A DNA stretch of 64,000 nucleotides, from NCBI RefSeq assembly GCF_025562755.1, contig NZ_CP103300.1:6450501-6514500 (forward strand), read 5' to 3'. The notes below the pieces were generated by a model. The model searched no databases and was not told where the DNA came from. It saw only the letters and a list, made by a program, of their open reading frames with translations. Each line of letters begins with the position of its first letter. The stretch's first letter is position 1. This document shows positions 46,957 to 56,884 of the stretch, piece after piece. A program made the translations under genes and the position numbers. The DNA is from Endozoicomonas euniceicola (GTDB lineage Bacteria; Pseudomonadota; Gammaproteobacteria; Pseudomonadales; Endozoicomonadaceae).

Positions 46957-47655
46957 TCAGAATAATTCACGATTACTCGAACTCTTCTGAGTATCTCCTG
47001 TTGAAAATTGCTGGAGTACATTTATAAACTCATCACGGGAGGATAGTGCTTCGTTGAGCAAGCCACGACTATTAAGAGCCACATACAATGCCGCAGAGTG
47101 AGCCTGGCAATTTACCGATTTTTTAGGGTTAAACTCAATATCGGTAAACCCTTCATATTCTTTTAGGCGCTCGCCGTATTCCTGTGTCGTATGGATAATG
47201 TTGATGTAAAGCCAGTCATAAAATGCTGTTTTGGGTATTAAAGGCCAATCGACTCCAGCCGATCTGAAACCAACCAATTGGCCTGATTCTGTTAATCGGG
47301 TATCTTGCTTCGCTTGCGATGGAGGCATTCTCCGAATATCAATATAGGGACCACCATTCTCAAACACCTTTGACGCCTGAAAAATTGACTCCAGAAAATA
47401 ATCATCCTGTTTTCCCACCGGAGAATATTTTAAACTAAAGGCACTGAGTTCTACACCCAAATGATCTTCTGACTTGGTAGAAATTTCTAGAACAGCATTG
47501 ATATTAAGCTGTTTACCCGCCTCTTCATGTAATGACCGGATGGATTTCTGTTTTTGCACCATGGCAAGTCCGGGAGACCAAACAAAGGAAACCATACAGG
47601 TTCGAACCAACAAATCCCCTTCTAACTGGGGCATAAAGACAGGTCGTTCAGCCAT
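46957..47655 (-). CDS. DarT1-associated NADAR-type antitoxin
   Basis: 232 residues from ATG 47655, which overlaps the toxin stop by 8 bases; the frame extends four codons further but without reason. Features I associate with the DarT1-associated NADAR antitoxin family: RPVFMPQLEG start, WSPGLAMVQKQKSIRSLH, ESIFQASKVFENGGPY, WPLIPKTAFYDWLYINII and FTDIEFNPKKSVNCQAHSAAL. NADAR enzymes remove ADP-ribose from guanine in nucleic acids and so undo the toxin. Third gene of the operon. Confidence 0.8.
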   Translation of the reverse strand: MAERPVFMPQLEGDLLVRTCMVSFVWSPGLAMVQKQKSIRSLHEEAGKQLNINAVLEISTKSEDHLGVELSAFSLKYSPVGKQDDYFLESIFQASKVFENGGPYIDIRRMPPSQAKQDTRLTESGQLVGFRSAGVDWPLIPKTAFYDWLYINIIHTTQEYGERLKEYEGFTDIEFNPKKSVNCQAHSAALYVALNSRGLLNEALSSRDEFINVLQQFSTGDTQKSSSNRELF

Positions 47656-48454
47656 AGTGTTCACCACTGCCAGTAGAGTCTAGATGCTCAAAATTTATAA
47701 AGTCTTTGATACTCCTGCCTTTCCAGAAGTTGAAATCATAACGCGCACGAAAAAAATGCTCATTGACTGTAGCGTGAACGTGGTGGTTTGCGAGCCAGTC
47801 AACATCCTCATTATAACGAACATTGACTGACCGAATATACCGAGGGTCAATGACGCTATCACAGAGTACTTCTGCCTGCGGGTCTGTCGTCAATTCATCC
47901 GGCAGCTCCAATTCAGCCCGAATATCGTCTGAGAGGAACTGCCATTTAAGCCCTCTAACCCCTGAATATATTGGTACTCGACCCCGGTTCGCAGCATTTG
48001 TAGGGCAAAATTCAGCCCATAGTTCAGTAATAACATCCACATCAAACTCGATAACAGCCCAACGCCGATTATAATCTTGTTGCTTCCGATAAAACATTTT
48101 GTAATTTGGAAAAGAAACCGACAAACAGTTACATTCTTCCTTATTTTCATAGCGGAAGTCATCAGAAAACTGTGCATTCAAGTACATCATGATTGGCTCT
48201 TCTTTGAGAAGATCTCTGGGAATTAAACCAAAATGACAAATCGATGGTACATTATCCAAAGCCGTGAAGTGTAGTAAACTTGAGATTTCTCTTTGTTGTA
48301 TGAGATGCTTTAGGTGAGGTCTTTCTTCTTTTCCACAGGGACGACGACTGGATTGAAGAATCTTTTGAGCTAATTGGTCTGGATGTAGGGATTTATTAGA
48401 AAAAGCTTCGAGTAAAACCTTTTTCATAATCCTATGAAATGGCAGGCGTTTCAT
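47648..48454 (-). CDS. DarT-type DNA ADP-ribosyltransferase toxin
   Basis: 268 residues. After a 60-residue leader, LLHFTALDNVPSICHFGLIP is the DarT (DUF4433) NAD-binding start with the H-F-T motif; then YLNAQFSDDFRYENK, a strand WAVIEFDVDVI, and QAEVLCDSVIDPRYIRSV, whose Glu is the catalytic position of DarT. Length exceeds classical DarT by the N-terminal leader. With the NADAR gene downstream it should be DarT1-like, which modifies guanine. Overlaps both neighbours (ATGA upstream, 8 bases downstream). Confidence 0.8.
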   Translation of the reverse strand: MKRLPFHRIMKKVLLEAFSNKSLHPDQLAQKILQSSRRPCGKEERPHLKHLIQQREISSLLHFTALDNVPSICHFGLIPRDLLKEEPIMMYLNAQFSDDFRYENKEECNCLSVSFPNYKMFYRKQQDYNRRWAVIEFDVDVITELWAEFCPTNAANRGRVPIYSGVRGLKWQFLSDDIRAELELPDELTTDPQAEVLCDSVIDPRYIRSVNVRYNEDVDWLANHHVHATVNEHFFRARYDFNFWKGRSIKDFINFEHLDSTGSGEHYG

Positions 48455-49041
48455 ACTGTTGTTTTTTCCTCAATCCGCTTGAGTATCCTAAGCGCATCAC
48501 TTTCAAGATAATTGCTTTTCATTAATAATCCCCCCATACAAAAACAAAGAAAAAATAATGACCAAAACCATAAGAAAGGCATTGTTATGGGGTTGAACGA
48601 CATTTCAAACCAACGAGCTGGCTGAGTAATCCAGCGAATAAATAAATAATTCCACTTTGGTGGGAGGTAAGAAGATAATGACAATCTATACTCCTCATTC
48701 AGATCAAGGAGCCTTAACACTTCTCCGCGAGTATATCTTGGGCTGGCATTAGACCAGAGTACTTTATCATTCAGCGATACTTCAACCAGAAGCAATCCGT
48801 TGATGGGATCAAATATTTGATCTAACTGCTCAGTGTCTATAGGTAACAGCTGTTTTTTAATATCCGTGTCCGATGCAATAGAATAAACCAGAGCTGCCTG
48901 ATTAACATTGACTCTGTGGACTGTCCCATTCCAATAGCGGTCATGGTTAAAAAAGTACCCGAATAAGTATGTAGCTAAAAGCGCTAGCACGAAGCTTAAA
49001 GAAATAAACATAGTGCCAATAATTAATCGTGATTTGTCCAT
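48451..49041 (-). CDS. Two-helix membrane protein, first gene of the DarT1 operon
   Basis: 196 residues. Helix 1 at about 6-28 (LIIGTMFISLSFVLALLATY), a periplasmic loop of about 120 residues (mixed alpha/beta, VLWSNASPRYTRGEVLRL), helix 2 at about 155-175 (PFLWFWSLFFLCFCMGG), and a short cytoplasmic tail. The topology is that of a sensor histidine kinase input module without the kinase. It overlaps the toxin start by four bases. Family unknown; could sense or anchor. Confidence 0.7.
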   Translation of the reverse strand: MDKSRLIIGTMFISLSFVLALLATYLFGYFFNHDRYWNGTVHRVNVNQAALVYSIASDTDIKKQLLPIDTEQLDQIFDPINGLLLVEVSLNDKVLWSNASPRYTRGEVLRLLDLNEEYRLSLSSYLPPKWNYLFIRWITQPARWFEMSFNPITMPFLWFWSLFFLCFCMGGLLMKSNYLESDALRILKRIEEKTTV

Positions 49042-49146
49042 TTGCTTTAATTTATGATTTTTGTCTTTTTAGTCAATTTTATACCATAGTCTTGCCTCTA
49101 GATATCACTATTTGTAATTACTCATGGCTCTTGATAGATTCTGGGG

Positions 49147-49857
49147 AGTTACCCAAACAATACCTCCAAAAGCCCTGACAGAGCTGCTTTAACACGTCTC
49201 CTAACGTTGTGCAGGCACTCGAAGAAGCTCAGATAAAAAGGAAGCTTCTCTTGTGATATACCCCGATGAGGGCGCAGCCAGAATCGCAACAGCGACCAGA
49301 AAGCTTTCATCGTGTTCACATGAACTTCATGGAAGCCATCATTGTCTTCATCACGAGCGTACTCATCATCACCCTGGCAAACCGATTTGTGACCGTAACC
49401 CCAGTCTTTCAGTTTGCTGAATATACCGTACTCGTCGGTGTAAACCAATGTGTCCGGTGCTATCGTTTTCGTCATGATCGGCTTGATTGTGTCTTGCTTC
49501 ACGTTGGGGAACATGCGAATAACACTCAGGCCATCACGTTGTATCATGTTGAAAAAAGAAGGTTTTTCCTTTGCAAGAGTACCTCGTCCACGGGCTGCCC
49601 TCAGCCTGTTTCGTCACTTTTTGCCCCCTTTTTTCACATCTTCCGGACAACCTTTGTAACCTGCGACTATGTAGACTTCATCGCATTCCATCTCGCCACA
49701 AAGGGTTACATCAGAACTTTTGTTATACAATGCCTGCCTGAGTTGCAGTGTCATTTTCTGGACATCGCTGATATTCAGGTCAGGCTCCTAGAACCTCTAC
49801 CGGGCTTCCATCTGATATCACCGCCCGCATTAGCCGAGGGTTTACAGCGATTGTGCT
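49147..49857 (-). pseudogene. IS1595-family (ISNha5-like) transposase remnant
   Basis: The C-terminal part is open from 49547 to 49149 (LVYTDEYGIFSKLKDWGYGH, VHVNTMKAFWSLLRFWLRPH). The N-terminal part is legible in other frames up to about 49857 (MECDEVYIVAGYKG). At least two frameshifts. No ends recognised; it abuts the leader of the nuclease gene at 49861. Confidence 0.8.
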
Positions 49858-49922
49858 AAAGACCAGCAAAAATTGATTCTTGTGTTAGGCTAAAAGCAAA
49901 TTTCACAATCTTTACTGACCCT

Positions 49923-50819
49923 ATGTCGAATAAAACACAAAAAATATCGACCAGTGCTTTGGCGAAAGCCATGTCGCTCTCCTCAAAAGAATTGTTTCAA
50001 AAAATGGAAAGCTCTGGGTGGATTTCACGACAGGGTGACCAGTGGAAACTGACAGAGCAAGGTGAAGCCCAGGGTGGAGAGTATTTCGAGCACCCTAAAT
50101 ACGGCACCTATATTGTCTGGCCTCAACTATTGCATTTATCAGACAGCAATTCTTCTCCTTCTGAACCGAAGTTACTTACAGCCAGCGCTATCGGTCATTC
50201 GATATCCTTACCTGCCCGAAGAGTTAATGCCCTCCTGTCAGAGTTGGGCTGGATAAAAAAGTCCATGAAAGGCTGGCAGGTAACTCCGCAAGGCCAACTA
50301 CTCGGTGGGCATCAGCAAGAGGATTATCGTTCAGGAGTTCCTTATGCCACCTGGCCCAAATCGATTATTGAGCACAAAGCCCTTCAATTGTCCCTGAAAG
50401 AAATCAAGGGCGATTTGTCCCATGCTATAGGACTGAGTCAGCCTGCAGATTCAGAGGTTGAGAATTTTCGCAGTAAGTTCCCAGCCAAACTACGTTCAGC
50501 TGATGGTCACATGGTTCGGTCAAAAGCAGAGATGCTGATTGATAACTGGCTCTACATTGCTGAAATTGTCCATGCCTATGAACGTAAGCTCCCGGTTGAT
50601 GAAGATGTATACTGTGATTTTTATATCCCTACCGGCAAAGTCTACATTGAGTTCTGGGGTTTGGAGAATGATAAAAAATACCAGAAACGTAAGGCTGAAA
50701 AAATCAAAATTTATGAGAAATACAATCTGAACCTTATCCAGTTGAATGACAATGAGATCCAGAACCTGGACGATGTATTACCGAGGCTCTTATTGAAATT
50801 CGGTGTACAGACCTACTGA
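49923..50819 (+). CDS. Nuclease-like protein (Vsr/DUF559-type PD-(D/E)xK) with repeated N-terminal wHTH-like units
   Basis: 298 residues. Two similar units of about 75 residues (STSALAKAMSLSSKELFQKM...WKLTEQGEAQGGEYF and LTASAIGHSISLPARRVNAL...WQVTPQGQLLGG) look like the tandem DNA-binding units of phage antirepressors. The C-terminal 110 residues contain VRSKAEMLIDNWLY, VYCDFYIP, VYIEFWGLENDKKYQKRKAEK and IQLNDNEIQNLDDVLPRLL: the E, D and ExK-like positions of a very-short-patch-repair-like nuclease. First gene of the nuclease island; a decayed duplicate of its start is at 35983. Confidence 0.7.
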   Translation: MSNKTQKISTSALAKAMSLSSKELFQKMESSGWISRQGDQWKLTEQGEAQGGEYFEHPKYGTYIVWPQLLHLSDSNSSPSEPKLLTASAIGHSISLPARRVNALLSELGWIKKSMKGWQVTPQGQLLGGHQQEDYRSGVPYATWPKSIIEHKALQLSLKEIKGDLSHAIGLSQPADSEVENFRSKFPAKLRSADGHMVRSKAEMLIDNWLYIAEIVHAYERKLPVDEDVYCDFYIPTGKVYIEFWGLENDKKYQKRKAEKIKIYEKYNLNLIQLNDNEIQNLDDVLPRLLLKFGVQTY

Positions 50820-50862
50820 TAGAATCTTAATTGTCACTCACTTCCTGATAACTGGATCAGTA

Positions 50863-51705
50863 ATGCCTCGAAAACGCAGAAAGAAAGGCTACCAGTTGGT
50901 AAAGCTCCTGTTATTGCTGCCTGTTGCTGCTATGCTCCTATTCCTTACTCAGCGACAGCAAGTTATTGACTGGCTACATACCCTGTTTTATGGGCTTTTG
51001 GAATTATCTCTGCTTGCTATTGCAGGCTACGTTCTGTGGCAGCTCTTCAAAAAACTGCGCAAACCCGGTTACTTTCGGAATAACAAGCGCAAAATTACTG
51101 ATTCACCAAATTATTCGTTGGATAATGATGTCCGTTTTTCTTCAGCAGATAAGCAATGGTCTTTGGAGCTGATCAGGGAGCTGGAATGGCGACGCTTTGA
51201 ACAACTTTGTCGCGATTACTATCGGCTTCGCCGCTATACAGCCGATTTTACAAAAACCGGAGCCGATGGTGGCGTAGATGTGCTGTTACGAAAAAAGATC
51301 AACCGTTGCACTTATACGATGTATGTTCAGTGCAAAGCATGGCCTTCGAATAAAGTGGGAGTGAAACCGGTAAGAGAGTTCTATGGCGTCATGGCTGCTG
51401 ATCAGATTAAAACCGGCTTTTTTTTCACCTCTGGTAGCTTTACCCAAGAGGCTAAAATCTTTGCCAAGAATAAAAAGTTGCACTTGATATCTGGCTCGGT
51501 ATTACTGGGAATGGTCAAACAATTGCCAGATAATCAGCAGGAACAGTTACTGCAAAATGTAACCAGAGGGGATTACAAAACACCCACCTGTCCAAATTGC
51601 GATATTAAGATGGTTTCAAGAACTGCGAGAAAAGGGGCATCTGCAGGTCAATCATTCTGGGGCTGCATCAATTACCCCAGATGCCACCAAACGCTTAAAC
51701 AGTAA
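50863..51705 (+). CDS. Mrr-type restriction endonuclease with membrane anchor and zinc finger
   Basis: 280 residues from ATG 50863. A basic start (MPRKRRKKGY), two membrane helices (LLLLLPVAAMLLFLT; LLELSLLAIAGYVLWQLF), then an Mrr_cat domain: RRFEQLCRDYY, ADFTKTGADGGVDVLL, MYVQCKAW (D and QxK catalytic residues) and GFFFTSGSFTQEA. It ends in a topoisomerase-type zinc ribbon (CPNC, then GCINYPRC). Such proteins cut modified or foreign DNA at the membrane. It follows the previous nuclease by 43 bases. Confidence 0.85.
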   Translation: MPRKRRKKGYQLVKLLLLLPVAAMLLFLTQRQQVIDWLHTLFYGLLELSLLAIAGYVLWQLFKKLRKPGYFRNNKRKITDSPNYSLDNDVRFSSADKQWSLELIRELEWRRFEQLCRDYYRLRRYTADFTKTGADGGVDVLLRKKINRCTYTMYVQCKAWPSNKVGVKPVREFYGVMAADQIKTGFFFTSGSFTQEAKIFAKNKKLHLISGSVLLGMVKQLPDNQQEQLLQNVTRGDYKTPTCPNCDIKMVSRTARKGASAGQSFWGCINYPRCHQTLKQ

Positions 51706-51821
51706 TCATCACAATACAAAGCCTTCTCTGTCATAGCACCCCATCATAAAACACTGAGTGTCTTCAGAGGTAACTGGTGGCATCATAGTGCTTGCGATGT
51801 TATCACTACTTTGAACAATCC

Positions 51822-52406
51822 ATGACCGAAACTATTAAATTTTATAATCAGAATGCACAGGAGTTCTTTGACAGCACTGTCGAGGTGGACGCTTCAGGTC
51901 TCCATAGTCGTTTTTTAAACCACCTTCCCGACAGGGCTACAATTCTTGATGCAGGCTGTGGCTCAGGCAGAGACACAAAAGCTTTTCTGGATCTGGGCTA
52001 TCAGGTTCACGCTTTCGATGCCAGCAGGGAGCTGGTCAATAAAGCAGCTAGCTTCACAGGCTTACCTGTGGCACAGGCTACCTTTCAAAGCTACCGCAGC
52101 AACCTGTTATTTGACGGAGTATGGGCCTGCGCTTCCCTTTTGCACCTACCTCTACATGAGCTGGCCCCTGCCTTTGCTAACCTCAGCAGCTGCCTTAAAG
52201 ACTCAGGAATCTTCTACTGCTCATTTAAGTTAGGAGAAGGAGAGCAGCTCAGAAATGGACGGCACTTCACCAATCTCAATCAGGATGCTCTAACTGATCT
52301 TTTGTTGAATACACCATTAACAATCAAAGAAACCTGGGAAACGGCAGACCTTCGCCCTGGCCGGGAAGATGAATACTGGCTAAATGCCCTTTTAGTGAAG
52401 GCCTGA
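51822..52406 (+). CDS. SAM-dependent methyltransferase (class I)
   Basis: 194 residues from ATG 51822. SAM motif I ILDAGCGSGRDTKAFL at about 40, acidic loop VHAFDASRELV at about 62, and SLLHLP at about 110. It resembles TehB-type small-molecule methyltransferases; there is no DNA-MTase NPPY/DPPY motif, so it does not look like a modification partner. It precedes the PLD-helicase by three bases, a pairing I have seen elsewhere. Confidence 0.8.
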   Translation: MTETIKFYNQNAQEFFDSTVEVDASGLHSRFLNHLPDRATILDAGCGSGRDTKAFLDLGYQVHAFDASRELVNKAASFTGLPVAQATFQSYRSNLLFDGVWACASLLHLPLHELAPAFANLSSCLKDSGIFYCSFKLGEGEQLRNGRHFTNLNQDALTDLLLNTPLTIKETWETADLRPGREDEYWLNALLVKA

Positions 52407-52409
52407 TCT

Positions 52410-54899
52410 ATGGAACAGTCTATCCAAACCAAGTCAGAAACGCTGCTGATCAGTGGTGGCCACAATGACCCCTTACTGCCGAAACTCATTGACGCTATCA
52501 ACCGTGCCCGGGTCATCGACATAACCGTCGCCTTTATTCGAGTCAGTGGCTTAAAACTACTGTTCGGCGCTTTGTGTGATGCCTTAGAAAGGGGCGCAGA
52601 ACTCCGTATCCTGACTTCTGACTACATGGATGTCACAGATCCCCAAGCCCTTAGAGAACTGATGCTTCTTAAGGATCGAAAAGCGGATATAAGAATTTAC
52701 GAGAATGATGGGCAGCAGTCCTTCCATATGAAGTCTTACATCTTCATTCGCACTCATGATAACAATTTTATCGAAGGGTGTGCGTTCGTTGGTTCCAGCA
52801 ATATCAGTAAGGCAGCATTAACTTCAGGCCACGAATGGAATCTGCAAGTAGAATGCTCTGCTCCCATTGAGACTTCTGAAGCCAGACAGTTTCAGGCGAT
52901 CCGCAAAGAGTTCCAGAGTATTTTCCAGCATGAGCTGGTTCATGAATTGGATCATATCTGGATAGATGAATACATAAAAAGGCGTAAAACAACTCAGCTG
53001 GTAGCTGTTGATTCAGAACAACCCTTTGAGCTGCCCAGCCCAACAGACATACAGCTGGAGGCGCTTCAGGCACTGCAGGCATCCCGCCAAAAAGGCTATC
53101 AACGAGGCCTGGTCGTTTTAGCGACAGGATTAGGAAAAACCTGGCTGGCAGCTTTTGACTCAGAACAAAGCAACTCCAATAGAGTGCTGTTTGTAGCACA
53201 CCGTGAAGAAATCCTGATACAAGCTCAGAGAACTTTTGTGCAAATCAGGCCAAATGCAAAAAATGGTTTCTACAATAGCAAACAGAAAGTCAAAGACTCT
53301 GAGGCAGATATAGTATTTGCCTCTGTCCAGACTCTGGGGCGCCGAGAGCATTTTGAGGGGTTCGATCCGGAACATTTTGATTACATCGTGATAGATGAGT
53401 TCCATCACGCCGATGCCCCAACCTACAGAAATGTCATTCGGCACTTCAAGCCGAAATTTATGCTGGGCCTGACAGCAACGCCTGAACGGACAGACCAAGC
53501 AGACATCCTCAGCTTATGCGACAATAATCTGGTATTTGAACGCAACCTGATTGATGGCATTAACCAAAAATTACTGGCTCCGTTCAAGTATTTTGGCATA
53601 CATGACAAGTTCGTAAATTACGACGAAATCCCCTGGCGCAGTGGAAAGTTTGTAATCAAAGAACTTGAAAATGCCTTCGCTACACATCAGCGCGCTAAAC
53701 ATATACTGACTCATTGGTTAGAGCTCAAGCAGCAACGAACTCTGGCATTCTGTGTATCTAAAGCCCACGCTGACTTTATGGCAAATTATTTTCACAAAGC
53801 AGGCCATAAAGCAGCAGCTGTTTATAGTGGATCCATCATGAGACGGCACGAGGCTTTAAATAAACTGGAACAAAGTGATTTGGATATCCTGTTCTCAGTG
53901 GATCTGTTTAATGAAGGTACTGATTTACCGGCCATCGATACCGTTCTGATGTTACGACCAACTGAGTCAAAAATTCTATTCCTGCAGCAACTGGGACGTG
54001 GTCTACGATTACACCATCAGAAGGAGTATTTGGCTGTTATTGACCTTATAGGCAATCACAAGTCTTTCTTAATCAAGCCAGTTGTTTTGCATAATGTCCA
54101 CTCAGCGAAAGAAGCAGCCCATCAGGTGGCCAGTGGTAACGGCCAACTTCCAGACGGCTGCTTTGTCAATTATGATCCAGAAGTTATTAACCTTCTGGAG
54201 AAAATGACAAGGCCACCAAAAGACACCACTCTGAAACAGAAGACAATACGACGAAGAAACAGTATTCCGGATCGAAGATCAAAACGACAACAAGACAAAA
54301 TTGCAGATGAGTACCAATCCCTAAAAACACTGCACGGATATCGCCCAACAGCTACCGAGTTTTACCATTACCTTAATGAGATAAATAAACCTTTCAAGGT
54401 TGTGGGGGAGCAATTTGGTAGCTGGTTTGACCTGCTGGCCACACAAGACGACCTCAGTCAGGCAGAGTCAAAAGTGGTTCAGAAACACGGTCATTCCCTG
54501 CTGAAACAGGTTGAAACCGCTAGCATGACCAAGTGTTTCAAAATGATACTGTTGAGCGCTTTTCTGGAGCTTGATGGTTTTGAACGGCCACCAACCACTC
54601 GTCAGCTGGCTGAAACCAGCTGGCATATCCTTAAGCGTCAACCTGAACTGTTTGCACGTGAAATTCCAGCCAGTAAAAAGGATTTGAAGCCCGATAGTAA
54701 TGGGTGGCACTCATACTGGAAAGGTAACCCCATCAAGTATTTTTCAAATAAAGAAGATGACCCCTTTAGGCTTGAAGAGGGCAATTTCATTTGCAAGGAA
54801 ACGGTAACGCCCGAGGCCGTTGTAACAGTTCATGAAATGCTTCAGGAACTGGTTGACCTAAGACTGGAAGAGTACAGCTGCCAATACAAACCATCCTGA
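52410..54899 (+). CDS. PLD nuclease-superfamily 2 helicase fusion
   Basis: 829 residues. N-terminal phospholipase-D-like domain (about 1-170: HMKSYIFIRT supplies HxK, GSSNISKAAL the G-S-x-N), then a DEAH-type helicase: motif I ATGLGKTWLA (about 238), motif II VIDEFHHAD (about 332), motif III LTATPERTD (about 355), motif V DLFNEGTDLPAIDTV (about 498), motif VI QQLGRGLRL (about 527). A 250-residue C-terminal extension follows. Such fusions are restriction-like defence proteins. In operon with the methyltransferase. Confidence 0.85.
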   Translation: MEQSIQTKSETLLISGGHNDPLLPKLIDAINRARVIDITVAFIRVSGLKLLFGALCDALERGAELRILTSDYMDVTDPQALRELMLLKDRKADIRIYENDGQQSFHMKSYIFIRTHDNNFIEGCAFVGSSNISKAALTSGHEWNLQVECSAPIETSEARQFQAIRKEFQSIFQHELVHELDHIWIDEYIKRRKTTQLVAVDSEQPFELPSPTDIQLEALQALQASRQKGYQRGLVVLATGLGKTWLAAFDSEQSNSNRVLFVAHREEILIQAQRTFVQIRPNAKNGFYNSKQKVKDSEADIVFASVQTLGRREHFEGFDPEHFDYIVIDEFHHADAPTYRNVIRHFKPKFMLGLTATPERTDQADILSLCDNNLVFERNLIDGINQKLLAPFKYFGIHDKFVNYDEIPWRSGKFVIKELENAFATHQRAKHILTHWLELKQQRTLAFCVSKAHADFMANYFHKAGHKAAAVYSGSIMRRHEALNKLEQSDLDILFSVDLFNEGTDLPAIDTVLMLRPTESKILFLQQLGRGLRLHHQKEYLAVIDLIGNHKSFLIKPVVLHNVHSAKEAAHQVASGNGQLPDGCFVNYDPEVINLLEKMTRPPKDTTLKQKTIRRRNSIPDRRSKRQQDKIADEYQSLKTLHGYRPTATEFYHYLNEINKPFKVVGEQFGSWFDLLATQDDLSQAESKVVQKHGHSLLKQVETASMTKCFKMILLSAFLELDGFERPPTTRQLAETSWHILKRQPELFAREIPASKKDLKPDSNGWHSYWKGNPIKYFSNKEDDPFRLEEGNFICKETVTPEAVVTVHEMLQELVDLRLEEYSCQYKPS

Positions 54900-54902
54900 C
54901 TT

Positions 54903-54944
54903 TATCAGCTGCAGATTACTAAGGGCTTAGCTCTGCAGCTGATA
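54903..54944 (+). terminator. Terminator-like hairpin after the PLD-helicase
   Basis: Perfect 13-bp stem TATCAGCTGCAGA / TCTGCAGCTGATA with a 16-base loop, four bases after the stop; followed by TTAATCTCT. Confidence 0.7.
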
Positions 54945-55274
54945 TTAATCTCTGGCCTTTTTATCCGGCGTAACATTGATTCACGCTAAGGTGAAAATAC
55001 CGGTCTATCATAACCCTAAGATGTAAAGCAATCAGCACAAGGAAGTAAAAAATGGCCAACATCCCTCAAAAAGTGAAAAAACGTCTGACCTCCTCTGTCC
55101 CCAAGTTCAAAAAAATATTAACCCAAGCCAAAGTTCGTGATGTCAATGAATCCGATACGGTCACCATAATCACCGATATGCTGGAAGAGGTCTTTGGCTT
55201 CGATAAGTACTCAGAAATAACCCGGGAATTTGCCATCCGAGGCGATTACTGTGATTTAGCCATCAAAAATGGTA

Positions 55275-56884
55275 GGGTGAAAGTCTCATATTGACTCTTC
55301 TTTCGGGGCCAGCAGCCCAAGGGGGTATGCAGCAGCAACAAATTTTCCCCAAGCCTGCAGGGGGACGGTCAAACACCGCTATGATGTTTACTGAAACACA
55401 ACAGCATATTAGTGAGAGACCGCCCCGATGGAAGTATGTCAGCCTTTGAATGAAGTCGCCAATTCTTCCTGTCATGCAATTCAGCAGCTCGATCAGCAGT
55501 TGGCAGCTTTACGCCAACAGTGCGACCCCATTCAACACTTTGAAGACTATGAAGGTGAAGTTCACAAGCTTTTTGCTCAGGCAGAGCGAGGTGTTCTGGA
55601 AGAAGACTTATCCGGACTTGATGTTGACACCCCGGTCATTGAAGTGAACGGCACCTGTTACCATCGAGTATTGCGAAGTTCAGAAACCTATCAGACCGTT
55701 GCCGGTTCCATCAACGTTCCACGAACGCTCTACCGCAACGGTCAGGATCGCTGCATCGTCCCTCTGGAACTCCGGGCGGGTATTGTCGAGGGATACTGGA
55801 CACCAAGGGCGGCAAAGCAAGCTGTCTGGATGGTCGCTCAAATGCCACCGGGCGACGTAAAGAATCTGCTCGATCTGATGGGCAATATGTCGCCTTCGGA
55901 AAGCTCTCTGGCTCGACTCCCCAAAAAGTTTAACGATCAATGGGAGCCAAACAGGGAAGCCTTTGAGGGCATTCTCTGGGAAAGCATTAAAGTTCCAGAA
56001 AAGGCGGTGACTGCGGCAGCATCTCTCGACGGTGTCATGCTGCCGATGAAAGACGGCAAGCGTAAGGAAAAACGCGAACAAAATAAAATCGACGGTAAGC
56101 GAACCCGTGGTCCTGCCGGTTGCCGGGAGGCCAGTTGTGGTACATTGTCGTTTTACGATGCCCAGGGTGAACGCCTGTCAACGGTCAGAATCGGGCGTAT
56201 GCCCGAAAGTAAAAAAGTAACTTTGAAGAACTCACTCTCTGAACTCCTGGATGAAGCCCTTCGGCAAAAGCCTGACCTGACTCTGGTCAAAGTGGCAGAC
56301 GGAGCGAAAGACAACTGGACTTTCCTTGCCAATGAACTCCCGGAAGGCCATGAGATCGTAGACTTTTACCATGCTGCAGAACACCTGAAGAAGGCATTTG
56401 ATCTGTCCTATGGGGAAAACAGCGCTAAATCCAAAGAAAAATTCACCACCTATCGCCACATTCTAAAGGAAGAGCCTGAAGGGGTTGAGAAAGTGATCAA
56501 GGCACTGGCCTACCAGCACAAGCGACATCCTCGACGATCAAAGCTGAAAACAGAGCTGGAATATTTCAGGAACAATCGCGCTCGCATGCAATACGCTGAA
56601 CACTTGTTGCAGAGTCTGCCGATAGGTTCGGGAGTCATTGAGGCTGCTTGCAAAACCTTGGTTACGCAGCGTATGAAGTGCTCGGGCATGCGTTGGCGAC
56701 TTCCGGGAGGTCAGGGGATTCTGACTCTTAGGTCATTAATCCAGAGCAAGCTGTTCGACAATGGTTGGAAGCTGCTGGCAGTGACTTATTGCTGCAAGGT
56801 TATAAAAACAGGGGTAGATAATGTCATCCCGTTTCCTTCACAGAAGGCAGAATGATAGTACCAGTCAATATGAGACTTTCACCC
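55275..56884 (+). mobile_element. Complete ISKra4-family element
   Basis: 1610 bp. Perfect inverted ends GGGTGAAAGTCTCATATTGA and its inverse; exact 8-bp target duplication AAATGGTA (55267-55274, 56885-56892). Confidence 0.95.
55428..56855 (+). CDS. ISKra4-family transposase
   Basis: 475 residues. Typical ISKra4 features: TYQTVAGSINVPRTLYR near 90, DGVMLPMKDGKRKEKREQNK with the first Asp, VKVADGAKDNWTFLANELPE with the second, DFYHAAEHLKKAF, and the late PIGSGVIEAACKTLVTQRMK with the Glu. ATG 55428. Intact. Confidence 0.9.
   Translation: MEVCQPLNEVANSSCHAIQQLDQQLAALRQQCDPIQHFEDYEGEVHKLFAQAERGVLEEDLSGLDVDTPVIEVNGTCYHRVLRSSETYQTVAGSINVPRTLYRNGQDRCIVPLELRAGIVEGYWTPRAAKQAVWMVAQMPPGDVKNLLDLMGNMSPSESSLARLPKKFNDQWEPNREAFEGILWESIKVPEKAVTAAASLDGVMLPMKDGKRKEKREQNKIDGKRTRGPAGCREASCGTLSFYDAQGERLSTVRIGRMPESKKVTLKNSLSELLDEALRQKPDLTLVKVADGAKDNWTFLANELPEGHEIVDFYHAAEHLKKAFDLSYGENSAKSKEKFTTYRHILKEEPEGVEKVIKALAYQHKRHPRRSKLKTELEYFRNNRARMQYAEHLLQSLPIGSGVIEAACKTLVTQRMKCSGMRWRLPGGQGILTLRSLIQSKLFDNGWKLLAVTYCCKVIKTGVDNVIPFPSQKAE

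Noticed and set aside
49266..49859. 197-codon plus-strand frame
   Set aside because: Antisense to the IS1595 remnant, whose minus-strand frames match a known transposase.
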